The translations under genes and the position numbers were made by a program. Below the pieces are notes generated by a model, which did no database searches, had not been told where the DNA came from, and worked only from the letters and a program-made list of their open reading frames with translations. A DNA stretch of 64,000 bases from Mucilaginibacter cryoferens (GTDB lineage Bacteria; Bacteroidota; Bacteroidia; Sphingobacteriales; Sphingobacteriaceae), in assembly GCF_014205845.1 (NCBI RefSeq), contig NZ_JACHCR010000020.1:1-64000 (forward strand), read 5' to 3'. Shown piece by piece: positions 47,005-56,802 of this stretch (positions within the stretch are counted from its first letter, which is position 1; the number at the start of each line of letters is the position of its first letter).

Positions 47005-48423
47005 TCAGTTGGCATTTACATTTGCCTTTACCTGCTCAAAACTAATAGTATTTATTAATTCTCCATTCTCAAAAACAGTTTTCAACAGGTTTTCTATGCC
47101 TGGTTCATCATCTTCGTTAATGGTTTTAAATATGCCATCAATTTTCACCAGCTTTAATCTGCCACCTTTACTCTTTTTAAAACTTGTGGTAATATTGCCC
47201 TGCGCGTCCATTTCGGCCGGGCTTTTTTCTACGCTAACCTCCTGGCCATTAACAATAGCGCTGCTGCATTTGAGGGCAAATTTCTGGGTATCCCGATCAA
47301 CCTTTTGCAGTAAGGCGCCGCCCATACCCAGTACCAGGTTTTCGGCGCTGATGCCATTTTCCGTCAGGGCTTTATAAATATTACCAATTTCGGTATAGTT
47401 TACCCCATCTCCCTGTATCACCCTTACCTGTGGCGGCAAAACCCTGTACCCTTTGGCATTTGTAGTATAACCAAATTTACTGAACAGGATATTGAAGATC
47501 TCTAACAAGGTCATGATCGGGTCGCCGCTATCGGGGCGGATAACCAGGGTGCCATCCCTGCTCAGGATCTCGTCGCGCAGTTCGGTTCCCCAATATTCGG
47601 TACAGGCTTTAAAAATATTGTAGCTGTCAGATACGCAGGCAATAATACCTGTGGGGAAAGTTTTTAATACATGCCTGAAAACTTCCAGCTCTCCTTCCCT
47701 ACCCAGCAATGTACAAATGCTATGTTCTGTAGCGGGAATGCTTAGGCCATACACCTTTTGAGCATTGTAATAATTAATGGCCATTGCAGAACCGGCCAGG
47801 TTATCGCTGCCGCTGAAGTTAAGCAAATGGGCTGCTCCACCAATTTTTGCACTCTCCACACTGCTTACGCCACGGAAACCAAAATCATTCAACACAAAGT
47901 CTATACCGGCCTCAGCACCCGGCGTGGCGGTAGTTTCATAATATTGGGTAACTACTTTTTTTATCTGGTTGCTTAAAGTTGCTACGGTGCATGGGTACCA
48001 AACCTGCATCAGCAGGGTTTCTAAAAAATTGGTAAGCCAGTAGCATTCGGGGTCGGTGTTTTCAATGGTCATTAAGGCATTACCTGTTGGTACAGTGGTG
48101 CCTTCGGCTACTGCCCTTATCTTCACGGGCAGTTTACCCTCGTATTTATCCAGAATATATTGAAACTTGCTTTTATCAAACACATCATCACGGCCAAATA
48201 CCTGCTGTAAAAAGCCATCAGCTTCGTCCAGGTCCTGTTGTGTAAATGCTGGCCCTTGCAGGTACTCCTTTAAAATATATTGCAGCCCGAAAAAAATGGT
48301 TTCGTTAAACATGCCGCCACGACTTTCCAGGTAGCTGTATATTTTGGTGGTACCGGGGTAATATAATTTATGGTGGGCGTACTTGTAAGCATCGGCAAGT
48401 AATACTAAGTTTTCGCGTTTCAT
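47005..48423 (-). CDS. nadV: nicotinamide phosphoribosyltransferase (NadV/NAMPT)
   Basis: A 472-residue enzyme that joins nicotinamide and PRPP to nicotinamide mononucleotide. It has the family start LADAYKYAHHKLYYPGTT, YLESRGG, GFRGVSSVESAKIGGAAHL, ATEHS, RPDSGDP and VIQGDGVNY. The length suits NAMPT (about 490 residues) rather than nicotinate phosphoribosyltransferase. It starts the operon with the Prs-like gene. It could equally transfer nicotinamide to ADP-ribose pyrophosphate if the partner is an Adps-type enzyme. Confidence 0.93.
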   Translation of the reverse strand: MKRENLVLLADAYKYAHHKLYYPGTTKIYSYLESRGGMFNETIFFGLQYILKEYLQGPAFTQQDLDEADGFLQQVFGRDDVFDKSKFQYILDKYEGKLPVKIRAVAEGTTVPTGNALMTIENTDPECYWLTNFLETLLMQVWYPCTVATLSNQIKKVVTQYYETTATPGAEAGIDFVLNDFGFRGVSSVESAKIGGAAHLLNFSGSDNLAGSAMAINYYNAQKVYGLSIPATEHSICTLLGREGELEVFRHVLKTFPTGIIACVSDSYNIFKACTEYWGTELRDEILSRDGTLVIRPDSGDPIMTLLEIFNILFSKFGYTTNAKGYRVLPPQVRVIQGDGVNYTEIGNIYKALTENGISAENLVLGMGGALLQKVDRDTQKFALKCSSAIVNGQEVSVEKSPAEMDAQGNITTSFKKSKGGRLKLVKIDGIFKTINEDDEPGIENLLKTVFENGELINTISFEQVKANVNAN

Positions 48424-48467
48424 AAAATTAGATATGAGATAAACTTCGTTGAGGGCTCGACTTAAAT

Positions 48468-48857
48468 TTACTGCTCATACAACTCCAGCGGCAAGCCATC
48501 AGGATCTGTAAAAAATGTGAAGCGTTTCCCGGTAAGCTCATCCACACGGATGGGTTCTACTTCTACCCCTTGTTCGGTGAGCTCAAATACCGCTTCGTCG
48601 AGGGCATCTACCTCAAAGGCAAGGTGACGCAGACCGGCAGCTTCGGGGCGGGATGAGCGCGGCGCGGGGTCTGGAAATGAAAAAAGCTCGATCTGGTAGC
48701 GGTTGCCCACTTCCAGATCAAGCTTGTATGAGTTGCGTGCTTCGCGATATACTTCGCGCACTATTTTCAAACCAAGTACCTCGCTATAAAAATGTTTCGA
48801 CTTTTGGTAGTCGGTACAAATAATGGCAATGTGGTGTACCTGGTTCAGTTTCAGCAT
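48468..48857 (-). CDS. VOC-family glyoxalase I-like protein (GloA2/YaeR type)
   Basis: A 129-residue single VOC-domain protein. HHIAIICTDYQKSKHFYSE, ELFSFPDPAPR, HLAFEV and PLELYE supply the metal ligands (His, Glu, His, Glu). The pattern matches the SMU1112c/YaeR-type metalloproteins. The start overlaps the purL stop by one base (TAATG), so translation is coupled to PurL. The substrate is unknown. Confidence 0.9.
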   Translation of the reverse strand: MLKLNQVHHIAIICTDYQKSKHFYSEVLGLKIVREVYREARNSYKLDLEVGNRYQIELFSFPDPAPRSSRPEAAGLRHLAFEVDALDEAVFELTEQGVEVEPIRVDELTGKRFTFFTDPDGLPLELYEQ

Positions 48858-51079
48858 TATTCGCCTAAAATAGAGTGTAATACATTGCTGTGAACCATTT
48901 TCACGTCGGTAACGTGGCCAAACAGTTCTTCATCTACATTCAGGAAACCGTTGTTTACAGTACCCAGTAAGCTAAATTCTGTTTCGCTGGTTGCCATAAA
49001 CTCAATAAAGCGTTCCTGCTCTTCTGGTGCTACGGTTACCACTATCCTACCCTGTGCCTCACCAAAAAGGAAGGCATCCTTGCGGATAGCTGCATCTGTT
49101 TCGATATCGAAACCTAAACCGTTTGGCATAGCTGCTTCTAACAAACAGATATATAAACCACCATCGGCCACATCATGCGCGCTTTCCAGCACACGGTGTT
49201 TTATCAATTCCTTAATGGTTTGCTGCGTGGCATACTCTTTTTCAATATCGAAATACGGAGCTGGCGCAGCAGTAATTTTGTGCCATGAGGCCAGGTATTG
49301 TGATGAAGCGATATCATTAACAGATTCGCCTATTAGATAGATCAGATCGCCGGGCTGTTTAAAGTTGGCGGTCATGATGTTTTCGGTATCTTCCATTACG
49401 CCCAGCATACCAATAGTTGGTGTTGGGAATACAGAACCACCATCGGCAGATTGATTGTAGAAACTTACGTTACCACCGGTAACCGGGGTTTCAAACTTAC
49501 GGCAGGCATCGCCCATACCTTTAATGGCGCTCACAAACTGCCAGTAAACTTCGGGGTTGTAAGGGTTACCAAAATTTAAGCAGTTGGTAATGGCAACAGG
49601 CTCGCCACCGGCGCAGGTAATGTTACGTGCAGCTTCGGCAACGGCTATGGCAGTACCCTTGTAAGGATCGGCGTATACGTAGCGCGAGTTACAATCTGTA
49701 GTTAATACAATGGCTTTGTTGGTATCCTTAACAGCAACAACAGCTGCATCGCAGGCCAGGTTGGCGGTCATGGTTTGTACACCTACCATGCTATCATACT
49801 GGTCGGTTACCCAACGTTTTGATGCTAAGTTAGGGTGTGCAGATAGATGTTCGGCAACCTCTACAAGGTTGGCAGGCTCGGCAACATCATCTATATTAAA
49901 TTTCTGATTAATGGCATAATAAGCGGGCTCGCGGTATTCGCGTTCGTAAACCGGGGCACCACCACCTAAAACAAGGTCATCGGCAGGTACATCGGCAACT
50001 TTAACGCCGTTCATAAAATATTCTAAACGCTGGGTATCGGTAACCTCGCCAATAATAGCGCAGTTTAAGTCCCATTTTTCAAATACGGCTTCAACCTCTT
50101 TTTCGCGGCCTTTAAATACCACAATGAGCATACGCTCCTGAGATTCTGATAACAGGATCTCGTATGGCTTCATATTAGCTTGGCGGGTTGGTACCTTATC
50201 CAGATCTATACGCATACCGTGCTCGCCTTTGGCGCTCATTTCCGAGTTGGAGCAAATGATACCGGCAGCGCCCATATCCTGCATACCTACCACGGCACCG
50301 GTTTTTATAACTTCTAAAGTAGCCTCTAACAACAGTTTTTCCTGAAACGGATCGCCTACCTGTACGGCAGGCAAATCGTTCACCGAATCTTTGCTGATAT
50401 CTTTCGACGCGAAAGCCGCGCCATGAATACCATCTTTACCGGTGGCCGAACCTACGATGTAAACCGGGTTACCCACACCATAGGATGTTGCCGAAACGGT
50501 TTCGCCCGCTTTAACAATACCTGCCGACATGGCGTTTACCAATGGGTTTACGTTATAGCAATCGTCAAAAAACAATTCGCCGCCAACAGTTGGGATACCA
50601 AAAGCATTACCGTAATGGCTGATGCCTTTTACTACGCCTTTAACCAGCCACTTGGTTTTATCCAATTTAAGATCGCCAAAACGCAGGGAGTTTAGCTGGG
50701 CAATGGGCCTGGCACCCATCGTAAATATATCGCGGTTAATACCGCCCACACCTGTTGCAGCACCCTGGTAGGGTTCAAGGGCCGATGGGTGGTTATGTGA
50801 TTCTATTTTAAAGGCGCAGCCAATGCCATCGCCCAAATCAACCAAACCTGCATTTTCTTCACCTGCTTTGGCCAGCATACGGTCGCTATCCTTAGGTAAA
50901 GTTTTTAGCCAGGTTATGGAGTTTTTGTATGAGCAGTGCTCACTCCACATTACCGCGAAAATAGATAGCTCGGTAAAGTTGGGCACACGCCCTAATATTT
51001 CTTTAATACGTTCAAATTCTTCGGGTAGTAAGCCTAAATCTTTGGCGGTTTCAACGGTGGTTAATTCCTGGTGCTCCAA
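48857..51079 (-). CDS. purL: phosphoribosylformylglycinamidine synthase PurL (small type)
   Basis: A 740-residue synthetase of purine biosynthesis, converting FGAR to FGAM with ATP and glutamine-derived ammonia. Features include FAVMWSEHCSYKNS, VDLGDGIGCAFKIESHNHPS, DMGAAGIICS and GEAQGRIVV. Its length is that of the small PurL, which needs PurS and PurQ, encoded elsewhere. The only sensible start is TTG at 51079 (EHQELTTVETAKDLGL follows); no ATG exists before the upstream frame leaves the family similarity. It is translationally coupled to the VOC gene. Confidence 0.95.
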   Translation of the reverse strand: MEHQELTTVETAKDLGLLPEEFERIKEILGRVPNFTELSIFAVMWSEHCSYKNSITWLKTLPKDSDRMLAKAGEENAGLVDLGDGIGCAFKIESHNHPSALEPYQGAATGVGGINRDIFTMGARPIAQLNSLRFGDLKLDKTKWLVKGVVKGISHYGNAFGIPTVGGELFFDDCYNVNPLVNAMSAGIVKAGETVSATSYGVGNPVYIVGSATGKDGIHGAAFASKDISKDSVNDLPAVQVGDPFQEKLLLEATLEVIKTGAVVGMQDMGAAGIICSNSEMSAKGEHGMRIDLDKVPTRQANMKPYEILLSESQERMLIVVFKGREKEVEAVFEKWDLNCAIIGEVTDTQRLEYFMNGVKVADVPADDLVLGGGAPVYEREYREPAYYAINQKFNIDDVAEPANLVEVAEHLSAHPNLASKRWVTDQYDSMVGVQTMTANLACDAAVVAVKDTNKAIVLTTDCNSRYVYADPYKGTAIAVAEAARNITCAGGEPVAITNCLNFGNPYNPEVYWQFVSAIKGMGDACRKFETPVTGGNVSFYNQSADGGSVFPTPTIGMLGVMEDTENIMTANFKQPGDLIYLIGESVNDIASSQYLASWHKITAAPAPYFDIEKEYATQQTIKELIKHRVLESAHDVADGGLYICLLEAAMPNGLGFDIETDAAIRKDAFLFGEAQGRIVVTVAPEEQERFIEFMATSETEFSLLGTVNNGFLNVDEELFGHVTDVKMVHSNVLHSILGE

Positions 51080-51206
51080 TGTAATATGTTTTATTTGAAA
51101 GGATTCGCAAAAGTAGGAAAAAAGGAGGAAAGGCGAAAGCTAAAAGGCGAAAGGTTTTGAGGGTGCGGGGCCAGCCCACCAGCGCAATTTCAAACCCGAA
51201 ACAAAA

Positions 51207-51238
51207 ACAGGCCATATCACATAAATGATACGGCCTGT
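51207..51238 (-). terminator. terminator downstream of tatA
   Basis: ACAGGCC (51207-51213) with TATCA (51215-51219) pairs with TGATA and GGCCTGT (to 51238), with one mismatch, and the minus strand continues TTTTTGTTTC. It lies 75 bp past tatA and 128 bp before the purL start. Confidence 0.75.
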
Positions 51239-51312
51239 TCAATTATAAACCCAACCTATTTTGGTACTAATACTAACAATAAAAAAGCTGATACCGGCTA
51301 ACCGATATTAAA

Positions 51313-51501
51313 TTATACTGTTTTTGTTTCTTCCACGGGTACAGCAACAGGTGTGTTAACCTTTGGCTCCGGGTTTTGCGAATCTTTAAACTCTTTCATG
51401 CCTTTTCCAAGACCACTCATTAATTCAGGTATTTTCTTTCCGCCGAATAATAACAAAACGGCACCTAATATTAAGATAATTTCCGGAGCACCTAATCCCA
51501 T
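51313..51501 (-). CDS. tatA: TatA/E-type twin-arginine translocase subunit
   Basis: A 62-residue membrane protein: a hydrophobic N-terminal helix ([20 protein letters not shown]), the family motif [16 protein letters not shown] as amphipathic helix, and a short acidic tail. It forms part of the Tat pore. Two proteins here, including the exo-rhamnogalacturonan lyase, carry or may carry Tat signals. Confidence 0.95.
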   Translation of the reverse strand: MGLGAPEIILILGAVLLLFGGKKIPELMSGLGKGMKEFKDSQNPEPKVNTPVAVPVEETKTV

Positions 51502-51610
51502 GGTTTTATGTTTTAATGGTAAATAATAAATTTATAACTCAATTACGTTTAAGCAGACTGAATGGTTTTACGATTTGAAAATAATAGTTTTTTGGCATCA
51601 AATGCCTGTT

Positions 51611-52390
51611 TTACCGGGAGCATAAAAGCTCAGATACACTTACTCCGTAAACCTCCTCAAATAACTTGCTGAAATAAGCAGGAGTATCAAAGCCTGCTAT
51701 ATAAGATATTTCTGAAACGGTACGATACTTCCCGGTTTCTATAGCCTCTTTTGCAACCTGTAAACGAATACCCCGAATGTACTGATTAGGCGTTACGCCA
51801 AGTATAGATTTGATACGCCTATACAGCTGCCTTTCGCTGATGGATAATTCCTGGCTTAAAAGACCAATGTTGATATTCATATTGCCCGTATATTTTTTAA
51901 CGAGTAATTGTAATTCGAAAAGCCAGGCCTGGTCTGGCGCAGATAAATGCTGCACTGATGTTACTGCAAGCTTATTTACTATTGCGCTGTTACTACTTAA
52001 AGATAGCGGCTTGTCTGCTTCGTTTTTTTTATCGGTAATGTTTTTTGCAATGGCAAAAACAACCTGTTCTGCTTTTATTGGTATTGATGTCCAGGTAAAC
52101 CAAACAATCTCTCCCGATTTTGTAACATACCTGTTTTCGAAATTTAAAAGCGGGGTACCATCCAGGATCTCTTCTCTTCTTCTTCCTGTAGCCAATTTAT
52201 CATCCCCGTGAATAAAATAACTTATCGGCTTCGAAAAAAGTTCTTCATCACTATACCCAAGTGTTTCAGAAACGGCAGGGTTTATCTTTTTAAAATAACC
52301 ATCAAAGCCAGCTACGCATACCAGATCTGGCGATAGATTAATAAAAGATTCTAAATCAAATACATTGTTTAAGGCCAGTAGTTCCATCAT
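51611..52390 (-). CDS. PAS domain-AraC transcriptional regulator
   Basis: A 259-residue regulator. A PAS domain covers about 10-130 (DLVCVAGFDGYFKKINPAVS, TLGYSDEEL, AIAKNITDKK) and a HTH_18 AraC domain covers about 160-255 (LSISERQLYRRIKSILG, VSEISYIAGFDTPAYFSKLF). The PAS part suggests an internal redox, ligand or light signal. A second ATG lies one codon inside. No target gene is evident; it lies 110 bp downstream of tatA. Confidence 0.92.
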   Translation of the reverse strand: MMELLALNNVFDLESFINLSPDLVCVAGFDGYFKKINPAVSETLGYSDEELFSKPISYFIHGDDKLATGRRREEILDGTPLLNFENRYVTKSGEIVWFTWTSIPIKAEQVVFAIAKNITDKKNEADKPLSLSSNSAIVNKLAVTSVQHLSAPDQAWLFELQLLVKKYTGNMNINIGLLSQELSISERQLYRRIKSILGVTPNQYIRGIRLQVAKEAIETGKYRTVSEISYIAGFDTPAYFSKLFEEVYGVSVSELLCSR

Positions 52391-52578
52391 TGCAGCCAGG
52401 GAATTTACAACAGTTAGGAGTAAATATATAAAATCGTTTTACTATCGCAAGCATCATGCCTGTATTATTGGCAGTTTTGTGGATTAATCCGTCAGTTTAC
52501 TTTAATATGTTATAATGAATTTTACCATCAGGCTGGTTGCTAACTTAAACCATTTTACAACCGAACGAAATTAACGTT

Positions 52579-52779
52579 ATGATTAAACTCAAAATACCCG
52601 CACCTCCGCAAATATCCAAGCACAAACATCAAATAAGTGAAATATGCAGGTATTGTAATTCCTTTGGCCTCGACAGTATACCCCGTGGCGGCTTTGCTAA
52701 ATTGTTTTTGTTTTGGTTTCCCTTAAAAAAGTATATCTGCTACAATTGCCTGAGCAAACAATACCATTTCAGAAACTAA
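52579..52779 (+). CDS. small two-CxxC (zinc ribbon-like) protein
   Basis: A 66-residue ORF with an ATG start. Two Cys pairs, ICRYC and YICYNC, frame the stretch IPRGGFAKLFLFWFPLKKY. The spacing suggests a treble-clef or zinc ribbon with a hydrophobic loop that may touch the membrane. It lies alone between divergent and convergent genes and is followed at once by a strong bidirectional terminator, which supports expression. I do not recognise the family; the small size leaves doubt. Confidence 0.55.
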   Translation: MIKLKIPAPPQISKHKHQISEICRYCNSFGLDSIPRGGFAKLFLFWFPLKKYICYNCLSKQYHFRN

Positions 52780-52824
52780 AATATAAATATTCAGTTTTGC
52801 TTACCCTATATCATTTACAATTTA

Positions 52825-52861
52825 AACAAACAAGGCCCGCGTATTGCAGGCCTTGTTTGTT
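52825..52861. terminator. bidirectional terminator between convergent genes
   Basis: AACAAACAAGGCC (52825-52837) and GGCCTTGTTTGTT (52849-52861) form a perfect 13-bp stem, with weak T runs on both sides. It sits between the small CxxC gene (plus strand) and the DUF3857 gene (minus strand). Confidence 0.8.
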
Positions 52862-52906
52862 GGCTCCCCCGGCAAATTGGGGGTGTTAGTGGTATTATCC
52901 CTTACT

Positions 52907-54883
52907 CTATATCTTCTCCAGCACCAACACCACCTTATTAAAATCAGAAGATGCGTTGATGATCTTCCGAAACGAGTCGAATTGGGTTAGAGGGTATAGG
53001 GGTTTACGGTATTGTTCCACAATGTGAATAGTAAGCAGGTTGCCTTTTAACTCGTAATCAGAAACAAATCCCATTGTTAATTCGTCATTTTCTTTGTAGG
53101 TCTGGTCAATTTTAAGATCGTTAATGTTTCTGATCTTATATCCATCTGGAATGGTAACGTCCAGCCTTCTTTCTTCAACGTGACCGAAGCCTACATCAAC
53201 GGGCTGTTGCCTTGGTTTATCCTGGTACATTTCTACCTGGGGGCCAATGGCCAAACCTATTTTTAAAAGCAACTTATTGCCCGCGTTTTCTATAAAGGCG
53301 CCTGATTTGGCTTTTATATGTACAATTAATGGGAGGTTAGTGCTCTGACTTTCGAATGATTGGTTTAAAACCTCAGATGAAAGGATAGTTTCTGAACTAA
53401 AATAACTTTTGGTTAACTCTTTTAAAATTTCTCTCCGTTGCTCATCATTTGAATAATTGAACGCATCGCGATAGCCCGAAGCCGCATAGCCGCCAAAAAT
53501 TTGTTTAGCATCGGTTACCAGCGAATCTAAACCTTTGGTGAAGGTAATGGTGGCCTCCATATTTTGCATCGATTTGGTATAATCTTCCAGCTGCACAGTT
53601 TTTATCTCAGCTATAGCTGTCGAGAAACTACCCAGGGTAGTGTGTTTACAAAACATACCATTGGTTGCCCCCCAAAGCGATGGTATCCATGGGTACCTCA
53701 AATCGGCACGGGTTGGTGCCAAAAACTTTGTTTCTGCCGGAAAATAAAATACCGGGTAATCGCAGTTATTCCAGTTCTCGAACGTTTTATCAATCAAATA
53801 CTTATCGCGGCCACTGGTTAACACAAATTGATAATTCACATTCAGGTTTTGAAAAAAACCGCTGTATAAACGCATAATGCCTATCATCCCCGCGTTTTTG
53901 TTACGCAGAATGGTTTCTACCCGGTTCTCATTTTCGCCTCTTACCTCTTCGTGGTACGAGAAATTCTTTTTTACATAGTTCTCTACCGCGGTTATTTTGG
54001 CAACCTCATCTGTAAGTTGATCCCAGCCATTTTTCTTCACCACATCGGCAATGGCGCTGGTTTCTTTGTCGGTACAATCGGCGTATAAGCCGTAAATTCT
54101 TTTGGCCAGCCCGTTCCAGGTATACAGTCGCTCGCCTTTATTTACGGCATCGTTATAAGCCAGTTTAAACTCAACCCTTTTGAGGTTTGGATAATAATTG
54201 GCGTATTTTTCTTTGTCGACTCCGGGTGTTTCCAAAAAGCGGCATTCGGTTATCGCCTTATCGTTAAGCAAGGTATCCTTACTGGTAACATCGGTATTGT
54301 ACGGCTTTATTTCAAATCGCAACCTTTTTGGGGCCACAAGCTGAAATACACTTTCCAGTACTGGAGCGCTGCCTTGTATTATTTCTTTACCAAAAAAATT
54401 TGCGGGCCGTTTAAAGGTGTAATAATATTCAATCTCGCTTCCTTTTTCCAGGCCATCCATGGCAAAAATCTTGTAAACATTGTCGTCCTTATCCTTTATA
54501 TCTTTGATGTTGCTTTTATCAAGCTCTACAATTTTACCGTTGGGGAGTATGCTGCGGGCTTTTACATCAACTATATCGGCCTTATCATTAATACCCAGGT
54601 AAATTCTGTTATAATTTTCAATACCCCTATCGTTGTTAATATGAATGATCTTGTGCAGGGTATAGTATTCTGCCACTTCTCCTTTTGCTTCATCAATATA
54701 TTCAACCCTTCGCTTATCAAAAATAATAACGTCAGATTCTTTACTGTATTTAGCATCAATTTTGTGGATGGCGGGGCTCCCAGCCCAGGTTTCTTTTTCT
54801 ATCTGCGACGATTGGGCGTGCACATATTGCACCGATAACAGCATTGTTAACAGGCCTAATGATTGTTTTATGATATGGTTCAT
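52907..54883 (-). CDS. DUF3857 and transglutaminase-like exported protein
   Basis: A 658-residue protein with a signal peptide (about 1-23, ends HAQS). DUF3857 occupies about 45-230 (TLHKIIHINNDRGIENYNRI, EYYYTFKRP). A degenerate transglutaminase-like segment around 280-410 (KITAVENYVKKNFSYHEE) lacks an obvious Cys-His-Asp triad. The C-terminus is DUF2569- or ig-like (IPDGYKIRNINDLKI). The gene starts 4 bp inside the end of the next upstream gene (ATGA overlap), so the pair is translationally coupled. The function is unknown. Confidence 0.87.
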   Translation of the reverse strand: MNHIIKQSLGLLTMLLSVQYVHAQSSQIEKETWAGSPAIHKIDAKYSKESDVIIFDKRRVEYIDEAKGEVAEYYTLHKIIHINNDRGIENYNRIYLGINDKADIVDVKARSILPNGKIVELDKSNIKDIKDKDDNVYKIFAMDGLEKGSEIEYYYTFKRPANFFGKEIIQGSAPVLESVFQLVAPKRLRFEIKPYNTDVTSKDTLLNDKAITECRFLETPGVDKEKYANYYPNLKRVEFKLAYNDAVNKGERLYTWNGLAKRIYGLYADCTDKETSAIADVVKKNGWDQLTDEVAKITAVENYVKKNFSYHEEVRGENENRVETILRNKNAGMIGIMRLYSGFFQNLNVNYQFVLTSGRDKYLIDKTFENWNNCDYPVFYFPAETKFLAPTRADLRYPWIPSLWGATNGMFCKHTTLGSFSTAIAEIKTVQLEDYTKSMQNMEATITFTKGLDSLVTDAKQIFGGYAASGYRDAFNYSNDEQRREILKELTKSYFSSETILSSEVLNQSFESQSTNLPLIVHIKAKSGAFIENAGNKLLLKIGLAIGPQVEMYQDKPRQQPVDVGFGHVEERRLDVTIPDGYKIRNINDLKIDQTYKENDELTMGFVSDYELKGNLLTIHIVEQYRKPLYPLTQFDSFRKIINASSDFNKVVLVLEKI

Positions 54884-56802
54884 TTTTTTGAAAGACTTAG
54901 GGTTTCTTTATATAGCGGATACAGGTTTTCGAGCACTTTATTCCATTGGTCAAAATCGGTTGAGGCAAGCATCAGGTTATCGTTATCAAACTCCTGGGTC
55001 ATGGTAACCAGGTTGCCTTTTTGCAGGTATTGGATATCAAAACCCCATACTTTATTATGATAACTTTTGCTTTGAGGCAGGTACGAAACCTGGTACCCAT
55101 CTGGTACTTTAAATACGGTAACGTATTTTTTAATATAATTAAAGCTATGTTCAATAGGCACTTTACGTTTGGGATAGTCTATCTGCTCGTTTTGATAAAA
55201 TTTAAACAGGTTGATGTTCAGATAATAATCATCTCCTAGCTTTTTGCCATAATCGGGTAGTGTAAAACCGGCGTAAATGGATAACTCATCTGCGCTTTGC
55301 TTTTTATCTACATAAAAAGTGTCAAGCTTAAATTTGTTGGAACCACGAACAAACTCGTCCTTCATGTACTCATTAAGTTTTGTTTGATCCCAGTACATGA
55401 GCTTACCATGCATATCCATGGCAAAATAACCCTTTACATTTCTCTTTATCCGGCCGCTTATACCATTGGCATTTAACTCTAACCAGGTGGTATCTACCAA
55501 TACATTTTTACTTTTCTCTACCACGGGGATGTTTAAAACCTGGTAGTCCTTCTCATTGATAGCTATCAACGCCTCCTTTTCCTGAATGCCCGACGAAGGC
55601 ATACCAAAAACGCAGGTAGGATCGGTGCCATCTAAAAAAATATACTTATCGCCAAGCTTTATGGTACATATCATATGGTTGCTTACCAGCGGTAATGGTG
55701 TTTGGGTGAATTTATAAGGTAAATCGCGCGTACCCAGCCAGGTAAAATATGCCTTTACCCCTGCTGTGTTTAGCATTTGGGTTAAAATACTGGCCATATC
55801 CTTGCAATCGCCAAACCTGCGGCTGCATACCAATTGTGCATCGCGCGGAATAAAGCCCCCCATACCATCTTCAAACGCCACGTACTTAATACTGTGCTGT
55901 ACCCATGAATAAATGCTCCGGGCCTTATCTTCTTCAGACTGTAAACCATTGGTTAACGAATCGACAATATGCTTAACTGCCGGGCTTACCTCGGTATTTA
56001 CATTTTTAAGAAAACTGTAATTAAGGTGATACAGATCATCCAGGTTGGAAAGGTAGGGCACCGTATTGCCCTTATCATCTTTATAACTATCTATATAAAA
56101 AACCACATGCGGCGAGTACCAGGCAAAACCCGGCGCGTTATGGTACGATCTATCGGCCGGGCAGTTCTTATACTGAAAGGTATAGATTTTACCACGACCT
56201 TTGTTTTCGATATTAACAGTGATATTGCTGGTATCTAACCCTATAAAACGGTATTTTAAAGAGATATCCTTTGATACCGTTACCTTAAGTTCACTGTTGA
56301 TAACGGGCATATAGCCGGTAAAATAGTACGATGATAAGAGATGAGGATCTTTATTTGCCCATGCCACCTTTAAATTACCAATAGCGCCAGGCTCAACAGA
56401 TGGAAAATGAAAAGAGGTTTCTTTAACATCATCATAAAAAACAAAGCTTTCTTTATCGTTACTTGTTTTAAAATCGGTAACCTTTTGTTTTTTACCATCT
56501 GGACTTTGGGTAAATGCCTCGTACGAAACCAGTTTGTGAAAATCGCTGTGCGAAAAGCCATAGCCTCCCATGTAAGCGGTAGCGCTGCCCAGCAGGTATT
56601 CAATTTGTTGTAATTCTTTACTCTCTACATGGGGGGCACCATCTTTAATATCGATGTTGTATTCAAAAACCCGGTTTAAAAGTACGGCCTTTTCGTCGGG
56701 AAATTGTTTACGCAGGGTTTCAAAATCCTGGGCTTTTGCTGCGTTAAAACACAAATAAAAACAGGCAAACAGTGTACTGAATAATAAATACGATCTACCC
56801 AT
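54880..56802 (-). CDS. DUF3857 and transglutaminase domain exported protein
   Basis: A 640-residue protein of the same family as its neighbour. The ATG at 56802 starts MGRSYLLFSTLFACFYLCF, a signal peptide. DUF3857 lies at about 50-230. A transglutaminase core has FGDCKDMASILTQMLNTAGV with the catalytic Cys, YFTWLGTRD, and HMICTIKLGDKYIFLDGTDP with candidate His and Asp. This copy keeps the triad, unlike the next gene. It begins with a TAATG overlap with the TPR/MORN gene and ends in an ATGA overlap with the other DUF3857 gene. Confidence 0.9.
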   Translation of the reverse strand: MGRSYLLFSTLFACFYLCFNAAKAQDFETLRKQFPDEKAVLLNRVFEYNIDIKDGAPHVESKELQQIEYLLGSATAYMGGYGFSHSDFHKLVSYEAFTQSPDGKKQKVTDFKTSNDKESFVFYDDVKETSFHFPSVEPGAIGNLKVAWANKDPHLLSSYYFTGYMPVINSELKVTVSKDISLKYRFIGLDTSNITVNIENKGRGKIYTFQYKNCPADRSYHNAPGFAWYSPHVVFYIDSYKDDKGNTVPYLSNLDDLYHLNYSFLKNVNTEVSPAVKHIVDSLTNGLQSEEDKARSIYSWVQHSIKYVAFEDGMGGFIPRDAQLVCSRRFGDCKDMASILTQMLNTAGVKAYFTWLGTRDLPYKFTQTPLPLVSNHMICTIKLGDKYIFLDGTDPTCVFGMPSSGIQEKEALIAINEKDYQVLNIPVVEKSKNVLVDTTWLELNANGISGRIKRNVKGYFAMDMHGKLMYWDQTKLNEYMKDEFVRGSNKFKLDTFYVDKKQSADELSIYAGFTLPDYGKKLGDDYYLNINLFKFYQNEQIDYPKRKVPIEHSFNYIKKYVTVFKVPDGYQVSYLPQSKSYHNKVWGFDIQYLQKGNLVTMTQEFDNDNLMLASTDFDQWNKVLENLYPLYKETLSLSKK

